NCBI GenBank assembly: GCA_022570795.1
Contig: JAKUDP010000002.1
Span: 1,798,001-1,862,000 of the forward strand
Reading direction: 5' to 3'
Source: Sphaerulina vaccinii
Lineage: Eukaryota; Ascomycota; Dothideomycetes; Mycosphaerellales; Mycosphaerellaceae
DNA length: 64,000 nt
In this document: positions 1 to 10,756 of the stretch, in pieces
How the letters are laid out: the number at the start of each line of letters is the position of its first letter
How positions within the stretch are numbered: the stretch's first letter is position 1
Program-made: the position numbers and the translations under genes
The notes under the pieces: generated by a model
Seen by the model: the letters and a program-made list of their open reading frames with translations, nothing else
Database searches by the model: none
Told to the model about the DNA's origin: nothing

Positions 1-181
1 TGCAAGCTACTACGACGAGTATCGTCCACGCGCCAGCGATAACCCGAGGTACTCGTCTGAGTTTGGTGGAACTCCAGGAAGGTCGGAGAGGAGCCGCACG
101 AGGCAGAGCTCGCCTAGGAAGAAGACCGAGACAAGGAAGGGTGGGTATCGACGGGGTGGACAGGATAGCGATTTGGAGTGA
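1..181 (+). CDS. C-terminal fragment of an R/S/G-rich protein (5' end outside window)
   Basis: An open frame enters from the left edge (codons in phase with position 2) and ends with TGA at 179-181. It encodes about 59 residues rich in Arg, Ser, Gly and Tyr, including the stretches RPRASDNPRYSSEFGG and RKGGYRRGGQDSDLE. No domain can be recognised in so short a low-complexity tail. It could be an RNA-binding or otherwise disordered C-terminus; that is inference. The codon pattern is good and no stop interrupts the frame, so a real terminal exon is likely, but the gene itself cannot be identified from here. Confidence 0.55.
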   Translation, partial: ASYYDEYRPRASDNPRYSSEFGGTPGRSERSRTRQSSPRKKTETRKGGYRRGGQDSDLE

Positions 182-1463
182 TCGAGAAGACACAGTGCTG
201 CTGCGATCGGGAGCTGCGTGCGCGAGGGCGCAAGCTGGCTGACGCTCATGCTGTGCTACGCTCGATATGTGCGAGGGCGGCGAAGTATGCGCTGCCACGA
301 TTGCTACAGTGTCACTCCTACCACCGCAGGACTCAGCGCAAACATAGCATCGCGCAGAATATCATATGCGACGCGTGCGGTCTGATCACTGGAAAGCTTG
401 ATCGGGGTTGTACGGCTCGAATCTGGAAGAATGCGCGACTGCGCAACAATGATGGAGGTGTTGGGCAGCTTTGCATCTGAAGTATATGCATGGCACCCGA
501 GACAGGAACCGCCAGCGATGTGATTAGAAGGAAATTGGAATGCAGAAGAATTTTCTGGAGTGCAGGATTGTTCATATTAGCGTAGGCATTAGAAGGCGTT
601 TGCATGATGGCAGGGTTGGTCTTGACGATGACTGGTGTCGTTCGCGGTGGAATGATGAACGGAGCCTTGTGCCGATGAGAAGCGGAACAAATAGTATAGT
701 ACTGTATAGTAGTATACAGAATGAATGGAAAGATGAAGTGTGAACAGCAGTCAGAACAGCAGTCTTTGAATAATGTTGTCAATCTAGCTATCGGTCCAGA
801 TCCGTACCATTGCCATAAATCGTACAATCATCTCCTGCCATTACTTTCCAGCAGTGCCTGTCTACCATGTGCACTGTGCGACATCGAGGTCGAGATCTTC
901 CAAGTCTTCTTTGCTCAATTGAGCAAGCATCAGAAACAAGCCCTGTCTTCGCTCAAGCATATCGCGAGCATTTTGTTCAAATCTTCCTTCTTTCCTGAAA
1001 ACGCTGGAAAAACGCTCAATGACAAATTCCTGGGGGTATCGCTAACAACACATAAGAGAGTCGTAAACATCAGCTGCTCTCTTGTCCTCCTCAAACATCG
1101 AATGCGGTCTCTGGCGCACACTGTAGACTTTTGACTTTTGCCTCCTGTGCCGCCCAGCGGTCTGAAGAGCTTGATAATGAAATGTCAAATAGTAAGCATG
1201 TAGGCCACCCAGGATTCGATCCAGTTCAAAAAACAGAACAAAGGGAGAACACGCTTCGTGGAAAGCGCTATGCTAGCTAGAAGTGCTGAACGCTCAAATC
1301 GCTCGCTAGATCGCCGGAATTGGTGGAAAACATATGTCGAAATGTGTTCGTGAAGTCGTTATTGTGGGGATGGTGATACTGTGATGCGGGTGTGTAAGTC
1401 GGTCGTGGGTGTGTGCTGTCCGAAAGGTGTCGCTGGTATCACGATTCTAACACAGGTGGAAAT
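182..1463. other. Intergenic, no supportable gene
   Basis: About 1.3 kb between the right-pointing fragment and the left-pointing disordered gene (tail to tail). Short open frames exist on both strands, but their composition is erratic and I see no domain, no conserved motif and no convincing intron. It probably holds the two 3' UTRs. Confidence 0.5.
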
Positions 1464-3446
1464 TCACAAGCCTGGTTCATATTGCTGCTCCTCTCGGATT
1501 GGTCGTTCGCGAGCAGTCCTCGAACGTGCGACGCGGCTCCCACTTGACTTGCTGCCATGGTAGGACTGCTCGCGGCCACTACCAGACGGGATGACAACAC
1601 GCATGCCTCCATCGTCATCGACCTTGAGAGATATCGCCTGGATGCCTTCTTCAAGATAGAGCATAGTGCCACCACTCTCAAGTGTCAACCCACCACGAGT
1701 GGACAACTTCGAGCCCGAAGCGGTAGTCTTCTGGCTGCGGCCGGAGACGTGCGACTTGGAAGGACGTCCAGCCTGCTTGATGTTTGTCGCAGTCAAGTTC
1801 TGGCGCTCGAAGCCAGCACGCTGCTCCTGTTGGTATCTCTCGATGCGTTCTTGTGCCATGCGCTGTTCTTCCAGTCGGTCGCGCGCACTTTCGCGATCTT
1901 CGCGCTCGTACTTTCGTTGGAGGTCGTCGTATTGTTCCTTCGAGAGGTATACTTTACGACTGCCACGTTTGTCTTCGATGACCGCAACGTAGCCGGAACC
2001 ATTAGAAATTGATGTAGGCGGTGTGTCATACGAGTCGCCTGCGGTCGAGACCGACATTCGTCGGCTGTGTCTCTTTGAGGCATCTCTACGATCACGTTCT
2101 CGTCGCTCCAGAACCGCCTTCGAAGTGTCCGCAGAGTCATACTCTCCCAAGGGATCAGATGTGGTTCGGTAGAATAGTTCAGGTCGTGAAGACGACTCTC
2201 TACGACTGTTCTGTCTTGTTGGAACAGCTGATGTCGTGTACGACTTTCGCGCAACTGGACGAGGATCTTCAATCACAACAGATCGACGACGGCGAGACTT
2301 GGAGCGGTGTCGTTCGTAGTCGATGGCCTTTGGCGCTCGTCGGCGTTCTTGGTCATCGCGATGATGATCGTAGCGACGGTCGTCACGCTCATCGCTCGAG
2401 CTATCCGACTCGGATGATGTGTAGTCATCTCTACGAGAGCGTCCTTGGTCTGGGTATTGTACACTGCGGCGACGTTCAGAACGCGCAGACATACCGCCGC
2501 CAGCAGGCAGATGGTAAGCGGGCGCCGGCGCTGGCATCGCTATTGAGGTGACGAGTCCAGGAACAGCCGGATTACCTGTTCGAGCAGAGATCTTGCCAGT
2601 CTGGCTTGGGAAGTTGGGATATGTGCCTGTCAGAGGTGAAGATGGAACAGTCGCTTTGACTGGAGATGGCTGCGAGTACGCAGCCGGCTGAGCTGGAGGG
2701 GTAGATCCGTAAACAGGCTGCTGTGGACCATACACGCCTGGCGCATATCCATAACTATAGCCAGGAGTAGCACCAGGATGAGCTGCTGGGTACGTCATTG
2801 GCATGCCAGCTGGTACGTGAATGCTGTGAGGTCGAGGACGACTTATGGACTCTCTCCGTGAAGGAGGTATAGCAGATGGTGGTGGCATTGCAGCATAGTC
2901 GTATTGTGGCTGATACTGGTATTGAGTCTGTGCAGGCGGTGGCGGCGGCGGCATAGAGCTGCGCTTGGGCTCTGTGATCGTGTACCGTCTCTCGGTATTG
3001 CGACTGCTTTCGCAATCAGGATGGCGACAGTTAGGATCAGCGCAGTCCTGTCGCTTTCCAGTGGTGTTCGATATGGTCGCGGCCCTCGTGGTGCTCCGTG
3101 CGCTGTCTTGTCGATGAATGATGGGCTTTGACTTGGCAGGACTGGATGTGGCAGCCTTCTGCGACGTGCTGTACGCAGTCTTCGCTGGAGTGCTAGTGAC
3201 TGCAGAGGCAGGAGCAGAGACAGCCTTCGCACCTGCTGCTGGAGTCGAGGAGTAACCTGAGTCGCTTGCAGGCACTGCTTGAGCTGTACTTCTACTCGCA
3301 CGTTCTCCTTGTTTCGGTGCCCTTGACGATGACTGCTCCTGCGTCCTGCGCTTGCTACTAGTCTTCGCTGAGACCTCTGTTCCCGAAACTATGCGACTCT
3401 CGTCGCTGTCATAATCCGCCACCTGTGCTGGCTTCGGCGGAGGCAT
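1464..3446 (-). CDS. Large disordered basic protein with C-terminal charged coiled coil, uncharacterised
   Basis: Single open frame of 660 codons starting at ATG 3446 (MPPPKPAQVADYDSDESR). Not recognised as a named family. The N-terminal third is Ser/Thr/Ala-rich. Around residues 130-150 sits a small Cys/His cluster (DCADPNCRHPDCESS). The middle is rich in Pro, Tyr and Gln (several PPP runs) and then in Arg/Ser/Asp (SESDSSSDERDDRR), like an intrinsically disordered or RS-type protein. Around residues 490-550 there is a long charged helix (SKEQYDDLQRKYEREDRESA onward), probably a coiled coil. The tail is basic. Nuclear or RNA-associated function is only a guess. No introns are needed; an upstream exon cannot be excluded. 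The length and uninterrupted frame make it a confident gene of unknown role. Confidence 0.8.
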   Translation of the reverse strand: MPPPKPAQVADYDSDESRIVSGTEVSAKTSSKRRTQEQSSSRAPKQGERASRSTAQAVPASDSGYSSTPAAGAKAVSAPASAVTSTPAKTAYSTSQKAATSSPAKSKPIIHRQDSARSTTRAATISNTTGKRQDCADPNCRHPDCESSRNTERRYTITEPKRSSMPPPPPPAQTQYQYQPQYDYAAMPPPSAIPPSRRESISRPRPHSIHVPAGMPMTYPAAHPGATPGYSYGYAPGVYGPQQPVYGSTPPAQPAAYSQPSPVKATVPSSPLTGTYPNFPSQTGKISARTGNPAVPGLVTSIAMPAPAPAYHLPAGGGMSARSERRRSVQYPDQGRSRRDDYTSSESDSSSDERDDRRYDHHRDDQERRRAPKAIDYERHRSKSRRRRSVVIEDPRPVARKSYTTSAVPTRQNSRRESSSRPELFYRTTSDPLGEYDSADTSKAVLERRERDRRDASKRHSRRMSVSTAGDSYDTPPTSISNGSGYVAVIEDKRGSRKVYLSKEQYDDLQRKYEREDRESARDRLEEQRMAQERIERYQQEQRAGFERQNLTATNIKQAGRPSKSHVSGRSQKTTASGSKLSTRGGLTLESGGTMLYLEEGIQAISLKVDDDGGMRVVIPSGSGREQSYHGSKSSGSRVARSRTARERPIREEQQYEPGL

Positions 3447-5273
3447 CGTCTTGATGCCTGATCGATCAGGCTCCGTTTGACTTCAGCGAACGTCGTCGCA
3501 ATAGAAATTCTGGGTCCGAGCGACGGCGGGGACGGCAGCGTCCGAGTAAGCGAGGCTGATCTTTGACAATGAGCTACCGATGTAGATGGTATGTGAGAGT
3601 GCCTTGGAGTAGTCGTCGATTCATTGTTGTTTGATGATGTCTCGGGTAGTGTCGTAGCATTGTCGTGGAGAAACAACGTCGAAGTGGAATCCTGCAGTCG
3701 AAGTGACTGTTTGCGCGAGCTAGAACCAAAGGGGACCCGTTTGGCTGTGTGAGCTCACCGGTCTGCAGACTGCAGCAGGCAGACAGACACAGCGCGGGCA
3801 GGCAGAAAGCTACCAGGTCCTTATGCAGAGTGCGGCGAGCGACAGCTTCTTGAAGCGTTGCGGGTGCCGAATGCGTGAAGATTATTGTAAGCCGAGTTGT
3901 CGGTCGATGGGCATCAACCGGCAGTCTGAGACAACAGCCCAATCGTCTGGGGTACAAAAAAGTGGAAGGGTATTATGGATTCTTACGTCTCAGCGGCCGG
4001 CGACAAGCGCCGTCAGCTAAACGCAAGTGGTCCTTAGCCCTGCATGTGGATGGTGCTTGGGTGCTGCAGAAGTGCTGCAGGAAGGCAGAACGCGGACGTT
4101 GTCACAGCGTGTCGGTTAGCCAGCTTTTCCACCCCTCGGCATCAGGCCTCTGCGTGTGTGTGGTAACACAGCACTCATACTGGTGGGAGATGACGGCACC
4201 ATGGCTGTTTCCTCGTCGTGCTCGGAGGAAACGAGATATGATCCGAGCAGAGAACTCCCAGTTCGTGGTCGTGGCGGCCGTAGAGCTACGTTAGTGTAGG
4301 TTGATGCGTTGGATGTATCGTGGAGTGACACCGAACACCGAGATATCCGTCATTGCAGAGCTGGTGGTCCATATAGAGCTGGGTTCATCCCAACTGCTCT
4401 CGCGTGGCAAGACGTTCTTTCGACCTCTTGCGGGCCAAGATCATCACCTCCGAGCGGCTGCTGACATGAATTGTTCACGACCGACTGCTCCGGTCGCGAG
4501 GCAATGATATTCATACTTTGTCAATTCACCCACCTGAACTGGAAGAAGGCTCCCATGCCGCAAGGAATCGAGCGCTGTTGATGCACGTCTATGGATAATG
4601 GAGCCTTCCATGCGAGTGTGGCATCAGTGGAGGAGTCTGGGAGAAACACATCGTGCTGCAAAGTTCTGAGTGCTTCGCCGGACAATTCTTGGCGGGAAAC
4701 TGCATCACTGGACCACTCAACATGGCGGTGAGAGGTGTATGTGGTACACTTGCCACCAATAGCTGGGAAAGCTGCATCCACATGCGTACGGCGAGACTTC
4801 TTATCTTCTCGCAGAATCACTCCACGAACTCCGGCCAGCATAATATGATGAGAATGTCTTCTGCGACAGCTGAACGCATCTCGCTCAGCTGATTGCGGCA
4901 CAGCAACGCAGCCTGTCAGTCAGGACAGCATTGCCCTGTTGGCAGATGGTAATGGCGTTCATGTCAAGTACAACACTGGAGACCGAAGCGAGGTCGAGAT
5001 AGGCTCTCATGGGTCCACGTCTTCGATCATATGCTGTGCAACGCAAGCATCCCTCCGCAAAGAGGAACGCTGCAGGTGAACGGCGACCCGCAGGAGTGCA
5101 CAATCTCATATGGGGAGGCGCATTTGCGGGTATCGAATTCGGGTATCACTTTTCATGTCGTTTTCTTCAAGGTCTATCTCATCTTGTCGATAAGTCTAGT
5201 ACGATCTCTTCGACCAGAGCGTGCGGTGTGCACACGGAACCCGACATTGCCTCATCATTCATCCATCATTGCC
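3447..5273. other. Intergenic, no supportable gene
   Basis: 1.8 kb between the disordered protein's start and the arginyl-tRNA synthetase stop. Just upstream of the former lies a 10-bp palindrome TGATCGATCA (about 3459-3468). Short frames on both strands (for example 4521-4901 minus) show no domain. I see nothing else supportable. Confidence 0.45.
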
Positions 5274-7577
5274 TTACATCCTCTCGACAGGACTCACTCC
5301 TAGCAGCTGCATGCCATTGTTGAGCACTATACGTGCGGCTTCGTACATCGCCATCAAAGCAATCTTCTTCTCCGGACTCTCGGCATACATGACACTCAAA
5401 GTCTTCGCATTCTTGTTGTTGCGATCAATGGCATCGTAACACGAGCTCAACAGATGAGACATCTTGAAGAGGTAAGTGAGCACAGTGACGGGCTCTTGCG
5501 TCTTGTATGTGTTGAGGAACACATCGGGCCATTGAGCCAAGGAGCGAATGAGCGAGATACCTTCCTTCGCAGTGATGAGACTGAGGTCTGCCTTGAGCAT
5601 CTCTTCTTCAGAAACTTCTGCTTTTCGCTTGATCGAACACAGTCGAGCATGCGAGTACTGCAGGTACGGGCCAGTATCTCCCTCGAAGCTGTTCATCTTA
5701 TCCATGTCGAAATTGTAGCCGTTGACCATCTTACCGCTGTAGTCCTGCACCATGATGGCAGAAATGGCCAGAGTGTCGGCCGTTGCTTCGGGGTTTTCCA
5801 CTTGCTTATACTTGTCCTCGTTCTTACGCATGACTCCATGCATGTGTTCTTTGGCGTTGTCGAGACTGTCGGCGAGCGAAATGACAGTGCCTTTTCGAGT
5901 CGACATGGTCTGGCCCTTTGGATCCTTGACCATACCAAAGCTGATGTTGCTGCACTTAGCGACGACATCACTGTACGGTGGGCCCATGAGCTTCAGAATA
6001 GCGAAGAATTGCTTCACGTGCGTGTCTTGTTGAGATGCGATAACGTAGATCATGTGGTCAAAGTTGTACTTTTCGTAACGCTCCAGATTGGCAGCAAGAT
6101 CACGTGTGAGGTAAAGTGATGTGCCATCCCTCTTCTTGACCAGTGTCTTGCCAAGTGTAGGCTGTCCGTGCTTTGCCATGTCGACGAGCACTGCGCCATT
6201 GTCGATGTGACTAATGTTCTTCTCTTCGAGGATTTTGGCCACCTTTTCCATGTCTTCCACCTTGACTGTGGACTCGCCACTGTAGTCATCAAATTTGATG
6301 TTCAGGCGCGAGTACATGCCCTCGTAAGCTTTGATCGATTCGTCCCGGAATTTTTGCCAGTTCTTTAGGGCAGCTTCATCGCCGTCAACCATGCGCTTGA
6401 AGAAACGACGTGCCCTCTCGTCGATGCTTGGCTTGTTTACCAACTCTTGTTGCACCTTCTCAAGTTCTGCTGTGACACTCTGCAATTCTTTCTCTTGCTC
6501 GTCTGTCCACTTCGCTGGAGGTGCTGCCTCTGCGTCCTTCTTCTTCGCTGATTTCATCGGTTTTGGTGGATTCTTCAGCTTCTCAAGCTCCGCCTTCTTT
6601 TCCGCCAGCTCCTTTGCAGGTTTCTGCTCGGCCGAGACGTCCTGATTGATCTTCACATAGACTGTGTTCAAGTGCTTGACTGGGTCTTTCAATAGCTCCT
6701 CTTCGTCTCCATATTTCTCGAAGCCTTCCGACAGAATCCCGTACTGCTTGCCCCAGTCTCCCAAGTAATTCATCGATATCGCTTCCCAACCCGCACGCTC
6801 ATACATCTTGACCAGGAAACCTCCAATGATGGTACTTCGCAAATGCCCAGTATGGAACTCCTTGGCGACATTAGGACTCGAATACTCAACAATGATCTTC
6901 TTGTGTCGACTCTGGAGATTTGAAGGGTCCTCAAGACCCAATGTGGGATTGAAGCCATAGTTGCCTTTCTGTTGGTGTATCGCTGGAAGTACGAGCTTCG
7001 CCAGAGGCTCCGGCTTGAAGAAGAATCGAACGCTAGTCTTTTCCACTGTCGGCTTCTCGATCAGAGGCGAGTCGAACTTCTCTGCGATCTCCGCAGCCAG
7101 TTCATCCGGCTTCTTGCCCTTCATTCGCAGTGCAGGCACGGGCAGCACGAGATCACCATGTTTCTGATCCTGCGTCCATGCTACTGCATTCTTTATGATT
7201 TCCGGCTCAACCCCAGTGATCTTTTGGAGCTGATCAATGATTACTGCGCGGTATATGTCGATTGGGTTGCGTTGTGGGTGTAGCAGTACTCCTGCGGGCC
7301 GTGGCAGCTCCGATATGCCTATTGACTGAAGCTGGGAAGTGATCTGATTCATGTCGGCGAGCTGACTGTCGTTTCCGTTGGAGAGAGCCATCCTGGGTGG
7401 TTTCCACTCCTGGTAGGAGCTATGAAGGCGTCGTAGAGTGGTAGAAGAGTAGTTCTGGCCAGTTCGGCCGCGCGAATAATGTGGTTGTTGTGCCGCTGTC
7501 ACTGAAGATCGTGTTGGCAGGATTGGAGCGCGGGTTCGGACAGTGCTCAGTGTGGTTCGGAGAAGTGAGCAGCGCAT
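5274..7577 (-). CDS. Arginyl-tRNA synthetase, probably dual cytosolic/mitochondrial
   Basis: Class I aminoacyl-tRNA synthetase that charges tRNA-Arg. The HIGH-like signature is the string EFHTGHLRST (residues about 240-249 counted from ATG 7577) and the KMSKS-like loop is MSTRKGT (about 558-564). An N-terminal tRNA-recognition domain precedes the catalytic fold, and a C-terminal DALR anticodon-binding domain ends in GMQLLGVSPVERM. Two in-frame starts fit two isoforms. ATG 7577 gives 767 aa beginning with an Arg/Ser/Thr-rich, acid-poor presequence (MRCSLLRTTLSTVRTR) typical of mitochondrial import. ATG 7391 (MALSNGND) gives about 705 aa for the cytosol. Fungi commonly use one gene for both compartments, but initiation usage here is inferred. 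A Lys/Glu-rich insertion of about 65 residues (about 319-383) is unusual. No introns are seen. Confidence 0.95.
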   Translation of the reverse strand: MRCSLLRTTLSTVRTRAPILPTRSSVTAAQQPHYSRGRTGQNYSSTTLRRLHSSYQEWKPPRMALSNGNDSQLADMNQITSQLQSIGISELPRPAGVLLHPQRNPIDIYRAVIIDQLQKITGVEPEIIKNAVAWTQDQKHGDLVLPVPALRMKGKKPDELAAEIAEKFDSPLIEKPTVEKTSVRFFFKPEPLAKLVLPAIHQQKGNYGFNPTLGLEDPSNLQSRHKKIIVEYSSPNVAKEFHTGHLRSTIIGGFLVKMYERAGWEAISMNYLGDWGKQYGILSEGFEKYGDEEELLKDPVKHLNTVYVKINQDVSAEQKPAKELAEKKAELEKLKNPPKPMKSAKKKDAEAAPPAKWTDEQEKELQSVTAELEKVQQELVNKPSIDERARRFFKRMVDGDEAALKNWQKFRDESIKAYEGMYSRLNIKFDDYSGESTVKVEDMEKVAKILEEKNISHIDNGAVLVDMAKHGQPTLGKTLVKKRDGTSLYLTRDLAANLERYEKYNFDHMIYVIASQQDTHVKQFFAILKLMGPPYSDVVAKCSNISFGMVKDPKGQTMSTRKGTVISLADSLDNAKEHMHGVMRKNEDKYKQVENPEATADTLAISAIMVQDYSGKMVNGYNFDMDKMNSFEGDTGPYLQYSHARLCSIKRKAEVSEEEMLKADLSLITAKEGISLIRSLAQWPDVFLNTYKTQEPVTVLTYLFKMSHLLSSCYDAIDRNNKNAKTLSVMYAESPEKKIALMAMYEAARIVLNNGMQLLGVSPVERM

Positions 7578-8020
7578 ACACAATGTGGTGGAGTGAGTGT
7601 AGCGTATGTGCACAAGCGAGTGGCTTTTTGTATTGAAGCTTTCTGAACTTCAGAAAACCAGTCAAGGTGTGACTTGACGCGCCGAAAAACAGTCATCAAT
7701 GGGAAGGGAAGGCACGACCCGTTCTTCCGTCGGCAGTCCTCAGCTCTGATACAGCAGCTGAGGCACTCTTCAATGCGACCTCGCTGCCTATGGTCGCAAG
7801 TCATAGGAGTGCAGATGGCTTTGTGCCAGCCGACTCTGGCTACATGGTCAGTAGCGGCTTCTACAATCCACAGAAGGCGAGAGTGTTGTTGCAGCTAGCA
7901 GTGGCAAAGGGCTATGGGTTGGATGAGATTGGTGAACTCTTCGCTTTGAGCTTTCCTATGCCGTAGGCGAGGCTGTGGCCAACAGAGATGAAGTGGAAGT
8001 GGACATTTTGTTGGCATGGC
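7578..8020. other. Intergenic (ArgRS promoter / 3' side of GLEYA-like gene)
   Basis: About 440 bp containing the ArgRS upstream region and the end of the next leftward gene. No additional gene is supported. Confidence 0.5.
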
Positions 8021-9360
8021 CTATAGCTCATATCCGAACTCATACGCATATCGCGGCGCTGAAGTACCATCGCACGAATATTGCACCACATACGAAGACG
8101 CCCCAGAAAGCGTATCAACAGCCGTATTGCCATCCGGATCAATAATGCGCACAAAGTAAGTGGCATCATTATTCGCGTTCGCATAAACGATTCTGATCGG
8201 CACATATTGTCCTTGTGTCCAGCTATACTGCCGCGAACCAGATCCCCTCCCCGTGCCACTATTCTGATCACTCCAGAGCGAGACATCAGCATTCGCTTTC
8301 GTCCAATTCGCCTGAGCTAGATTACCGGTCCAGAGAATCGCTGCATCGTCGACGTTGGTGATGTTGATTGTCCACAGGCCTGTTTGGTAGACGTAGAAGT
8401 ATCCTCGATGATTGACAGAGAATTGTTGACATGGGAAGGAGGTTGTGTTTCCGTAAATTGTGGTGTTTCCGCTGTAGTCGTATGGACATACGGTGTTCTG
8501 AAAACCTGAGATACATGGAGTGATTGATGTGTAGTATATGCTAGTCCAAGTTCCACCTGCTGATCGGTTCTTGAGATAAGTTGGGTCGTAGGCGGTATAA
8601 GCGGTATATCCGAACCAGGGCTGATTGTTTAGCACAACTTCATATTGTAGTCCTTGGTTGCTGCAGAGTGTTGGTGCAGGTACTCGGTTTCCGAGAACGA
8701 CAGTGGTCTGTTGTGCTCTGTACACTGTCGTAGGCTGGGTCGTGACCACAGTGCGAACGTTATCAGAGAGTAAGGCGCACGAGGAGATTTGGAACGGCCG
8801 AAGCTCTGTTATGATGCACCCCTGAGGCATAGCAGCAGTCTTGAACACGGCGTATACAGTTCCATCGGTCGCTGTACAGAATTGCGCTTGGCCGAGATCG
8901 AAGGCGGCGCTGTACCAGAGGACTTCCCCGCTAGTGGATAGGTTGAAAGTTTGTACGATACTGCCTCGCGTGAGACTAGGCACAAATGCCTGTACGGCTA
9001 TACTAGGGTTGGTGGTGTAGTAGTATTCGATGTTGTTTGTTATCACACTCAAGGTGCCGTTGAAGATTCGATACACTGGAGCTGTTCTACAGTCGTTGGT
9101 ATACGTGCCATTGCCGTCGCTATAAGCCTGTGAGCTAGATGAGTTGATATCATAGAGGGCCTGTTTCTTTGGATACATACTGCTGTAGCCTGTCGCTTCT
9201 GAGCTGATCCGCCAAGCTGTACAACCATATGGAAGCCGTCATCACTATCAGAAATGCTTGAGTCTGCTAGCAGTGAGCTCTCTCGTAGCTCTCGAGTTGC
9301 CGATTGCGCCAAGTTGCATCTGCAATAGAGAAGTAAAGGTGCAAGTTTCGCAAGAAGCAT
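8021..9360 (-). CDS. Secreted GLEYA/PA14-like surface protein, two exons
   Basis: Exons are complement 9360-9181 and 9127-8021, joined by a 53-bp intron (GTATGT donor, CACAG acceptor, phase 0); product 428 aa. ATG 9360 was chosen because it opens a signal peptide (MLLAKLAPLLLYC). A KR dipeptide at about residues 55-56 could be a Kex2 site. The mature part is rich in Asn, Thr, Tyr and aromatics with several N-glycosylation sequons. Its C-terminal about 150 residues (FYVYQTGLWTINITNVDDAA, then a run ending RIIDPDGNT) resemble the beta-sandwich of fungal GLEYA/PA14 lectin-like domains. In those families the domain binds glycans at the cell surface; that role is inferred here. Secretion and exon structure are firm, the exact domain less so. 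Confidence 0.7.
9128..9180 (-). other. Intron of the GLEYA-like gene
   Basis: GTATGT at 9180 and CAG ending at 9128; 53 bp with a TCAAC-like branch site. It joins two frames in phase 0 and links the signal peptide exon to the domain exon. A downstream ATG at 9178 lies inside this intron and would give a protein without secretion signal. Confidence 0.75.
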
Positions 9361-10756
9361 TGTGGCAGCAATCTTACGGCTCAATGCCACAGCTCTGCTG
9401 ATGCTTAATAGATGCAGATCTGGCTGGACCTCTTCTCTGCCGTGTCAGGACCCACTTTGCCTCATTCCATACTTGGGTTTTGGCTTGCTGCGAATACTTC
9501 ACATTCCAATGGGGCGACTTCCGAAGCCCTACGTAGCGTGAGTGCGGCACGCCAGTTGCGCGCGGATGTACGCATCGCGCTTGAGACCGATCGGCGCGGT
9601 TCGTGGGTATATGTCACCTGGAGCTTCGATGTAAGGCGCGTTATGCCAGTGAGGTACCAAATGACCGTTCGATTCTGGTACAATCTCTTCTTGTACGGGT
9701 CATCTAAGCTCAGTAGCTTCACTCTCGCTTGTGACCCGCCTCACGTCGTGATGCTGGGCATGAGAGCGAGACGATGGCGAATTGGAAGATGGAGGGAGGA
9801 GTGTCGACGCCCTTGACGGCGCTAATTTAGCGGCTTCCATTCCACACTTCAACCACTGTCCTCTTCCCTTCTCTTCTCCTCAGACATCATCATCATCAGG
9901 TTCGATCAGCATCAACGCGCCAGAACAAGTACAGGACCGGCAAGGCCATGAGTATCATTTGCGCTCAACTCCCGGCCGCCCGCACACCACGTAGCCCACT
10001 GTGGAAGGACTGCCTGGTCTCTTGCCCATGGTCTGACAGGGACGAGGTGGCACAATGAGTTGTGGCCGGTATCACCTGTATCGCGCAGCAACAGCCTAAT
10101 GGCTTACAGAAGACAAGATACTGCAGCGTCTGTCCGAGAATTGCCATACTGAATGGTATCTTGACCTAGACCTCAGATACGCAACGCGATTTTGGTCGAT
10201 AGTGGCACACGCTTCTTCACCATCCAGGATGAACCGGGAGAACAGCATGCCGCAGTCCGAGCAGTCAATCAACTATCATCGGATCCGCCGTTGATCAATA
10301 CAGCATCTTCGCACATCGGAATTGGATGCTAGTTCCCAAGGGACACTATGATCCATACAATTCGTCTCTCCTGGAATAGCGATCGGCCGCAAACCTCGAC
10401 TCAAAGAGAGGCCAGCTAATGCAACTCGATCCCGAACCGTGAGGCCGTTGCAAAGAACCATTTCAGCAATTGACAAAGATGACTGACTGCAGTGTATGGC
10501 ATTCACTCGTTCATATGTCACGACATGCTTACGCAATTTACCATGTCCTCCTTAGATACCAACATTGAGTTTTATAAAGGACCTTCCAGCCTTCATCTGC
10601 CTGTGTCTCCGCGGCCGTGCGGTACGAGGTTACGAGGTGAATATCAGGTAAGGGCGTGAGCGATGATCGAGGAGAGACATTTGCATATGATCAAAGTCGA
10701 CAGACTGGAATCGGATAAGATGCGGGCCATTGTTCTCACAACGCTGCTTTGCAGAC
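9361..10756. other. Divergent intergenic region
   Basis: 1.4 kb between the GLEYA-like gene (leftward) and the FAD oxidase (rightward), so it should contain both promoters. No open frame with convincing composition was found, and no repeat stands out beyond a short ATC run near 9885. Confidence 0.5.

Noticed and set aside
333..827. Minus-strand open frame of 164 codons.
   Set aside because: Composition is irregular and Cys/Ile-rich, no domain, and it overlaps several equal-length frames on the other strand.
1190..1240. GGATTCGATCC-like B-box near 1210, considered as a tRNA.
   Set aside because: No matching acceptor stem, A box or anticodon arm could be folded around it.
1557..3301. Several plus- and minus-strand frames inside the disordered gene.
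   Set aside because: They are shadows of the low-complexity 660-codon gene; repeated Ser/Arg codons read as open in other frames.
5454..6119. 221-codon plus-strand frame opposite the arginyl-tRNA synthetase.
   Set aside because: Antisense shadow of a clearly conserved enzyme.
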